Assembly: GCF_009928685.1 (NCBI RefSeq)
Contig: NZ_WWEO01000044.1
Coordinates: 837,685 to 901,684, forward strand
Length of the DNA stretch: 64,000 bases
DNA from: Mucilaginibacter agri
GTDB lineage: Bacteria > Bacteroidota > Bacteroidia > Sphingobacteriales > Sphingobacteriaceae
Reading direction: 5' to 3'
Below, piece after piece: positions 63,920 through 64,000 of the stretch (positions are counted from its first letter, which is position 1; each line of letters starts with the position of its first letter). A program made the translations under genes and the position numbers. The notes under the pieces were generated by a model. It searched no databases. It saw only the letters and a list, made by a program, of their open reading frames with translations, and had not been told where the DNA came from.

Positions 63920-64000
63920 TTAGTTACCCGCTTTGCTCCTCATACCCGGGGTAGATAACCGTTTTTGCTTGTTCATTTTTAGCTGTTCATCAGATTCAAC
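63920..64000 (-). CDS. partial gene, C-terminal 26 residues
   Basis: Open from the window edge to TAA at 63920-63922. The tail is basic (LKMNKQKRLSTPGMRSKAGN), and a good terminator follows on the same strand, so this is a real gene end. The product cannot be identified. Confidence 0.5.
   Translation of the reverse strand, partial: VESDEQLKMNKQKRLSTPGMRSKAGN

Overview
The window reads as chromosome of a Bacteroidota bacterium of the Sphingobacteriaceae, most like Mucilaginibacter or Pedobacter. The grounds are a TonB-dependent receptor with a CarboxypepD_reg-like front domain, many short lipoproteins with an SxxC-type lipobox, few Shine-Dalgarno sequences, several perfect TAnnTTTG promoter boxes, and housekeeping proteins of Bacteroidota type (mitochondrial-type aconitase, fused RibBA, stand-alone LptF/G permease, START-like protein). 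The genus is inferred by eye.

Layout. 1-1.2 kb: a broken minus-strand locus with a lipoprotein front part, a Tae4-like amidase with both catalytic motifs but in shifted frames, and the start of an exported protein that may be its immunity partner. 1.3-4.2 kb: a TolC/HlyD export pair. 4.2-9 kb: polysaccharide deacetylase, a frameshifted unknown gene, an antitoxin-like small protein, methionine aminopeptidase and aconitase. 9.4-9.9 kb: four tandem genes for 28-30-residue hydrophobic peptides, too short for ordinary gene calling, which are the most unusual item here. 10.0-10.8 kb: an unknown exported-protein gene between two copies of the last 82 bp of uvrA. 10.7-29.5 kb: conserved core genes (uvrA, an ECF sigma factor, nth, recA, tsaD, a 1484-residue TamB-like protein, ribBA, an LptF/G permease, a START-like protein and a Met-type tRNA).

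29.5-46.9 kb is accessory: a six-hairpin glycosidase-like protein, then AraC-family regulators next to flavin monooxygenases, an SDR and an aldo/keto reductase, two NHL-repeat lipoproteins (one frameshifted), an M19-type dipeptidase with a Pro/Gly-rich insert, a GNAT acetyltransferase and a chloroperoxidase-like hydrolase. 47-58.5 kb: efp, a MacB/FtsX-type permease, thioredoxin-like, lipocalin, M35-prodomain-like and histidine-phosphatase-like proteins, a degenerate LytS-type kinase, a class III nucleotide cyclase with guanylate-type purine contacts, and another AraC regulator with two SDRs. 58.8-64 kb: a large TonB-dependent receptor, a hotdog thioesterase, a GH43 glycosidase and the tail of a further gene.

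At least three genes are interrupted by single-base frameshifts, some at short homopolymers, so sequence error should be excluded before they are called pseudogenes. No CRISPR array, transposase or rRNA was seen.
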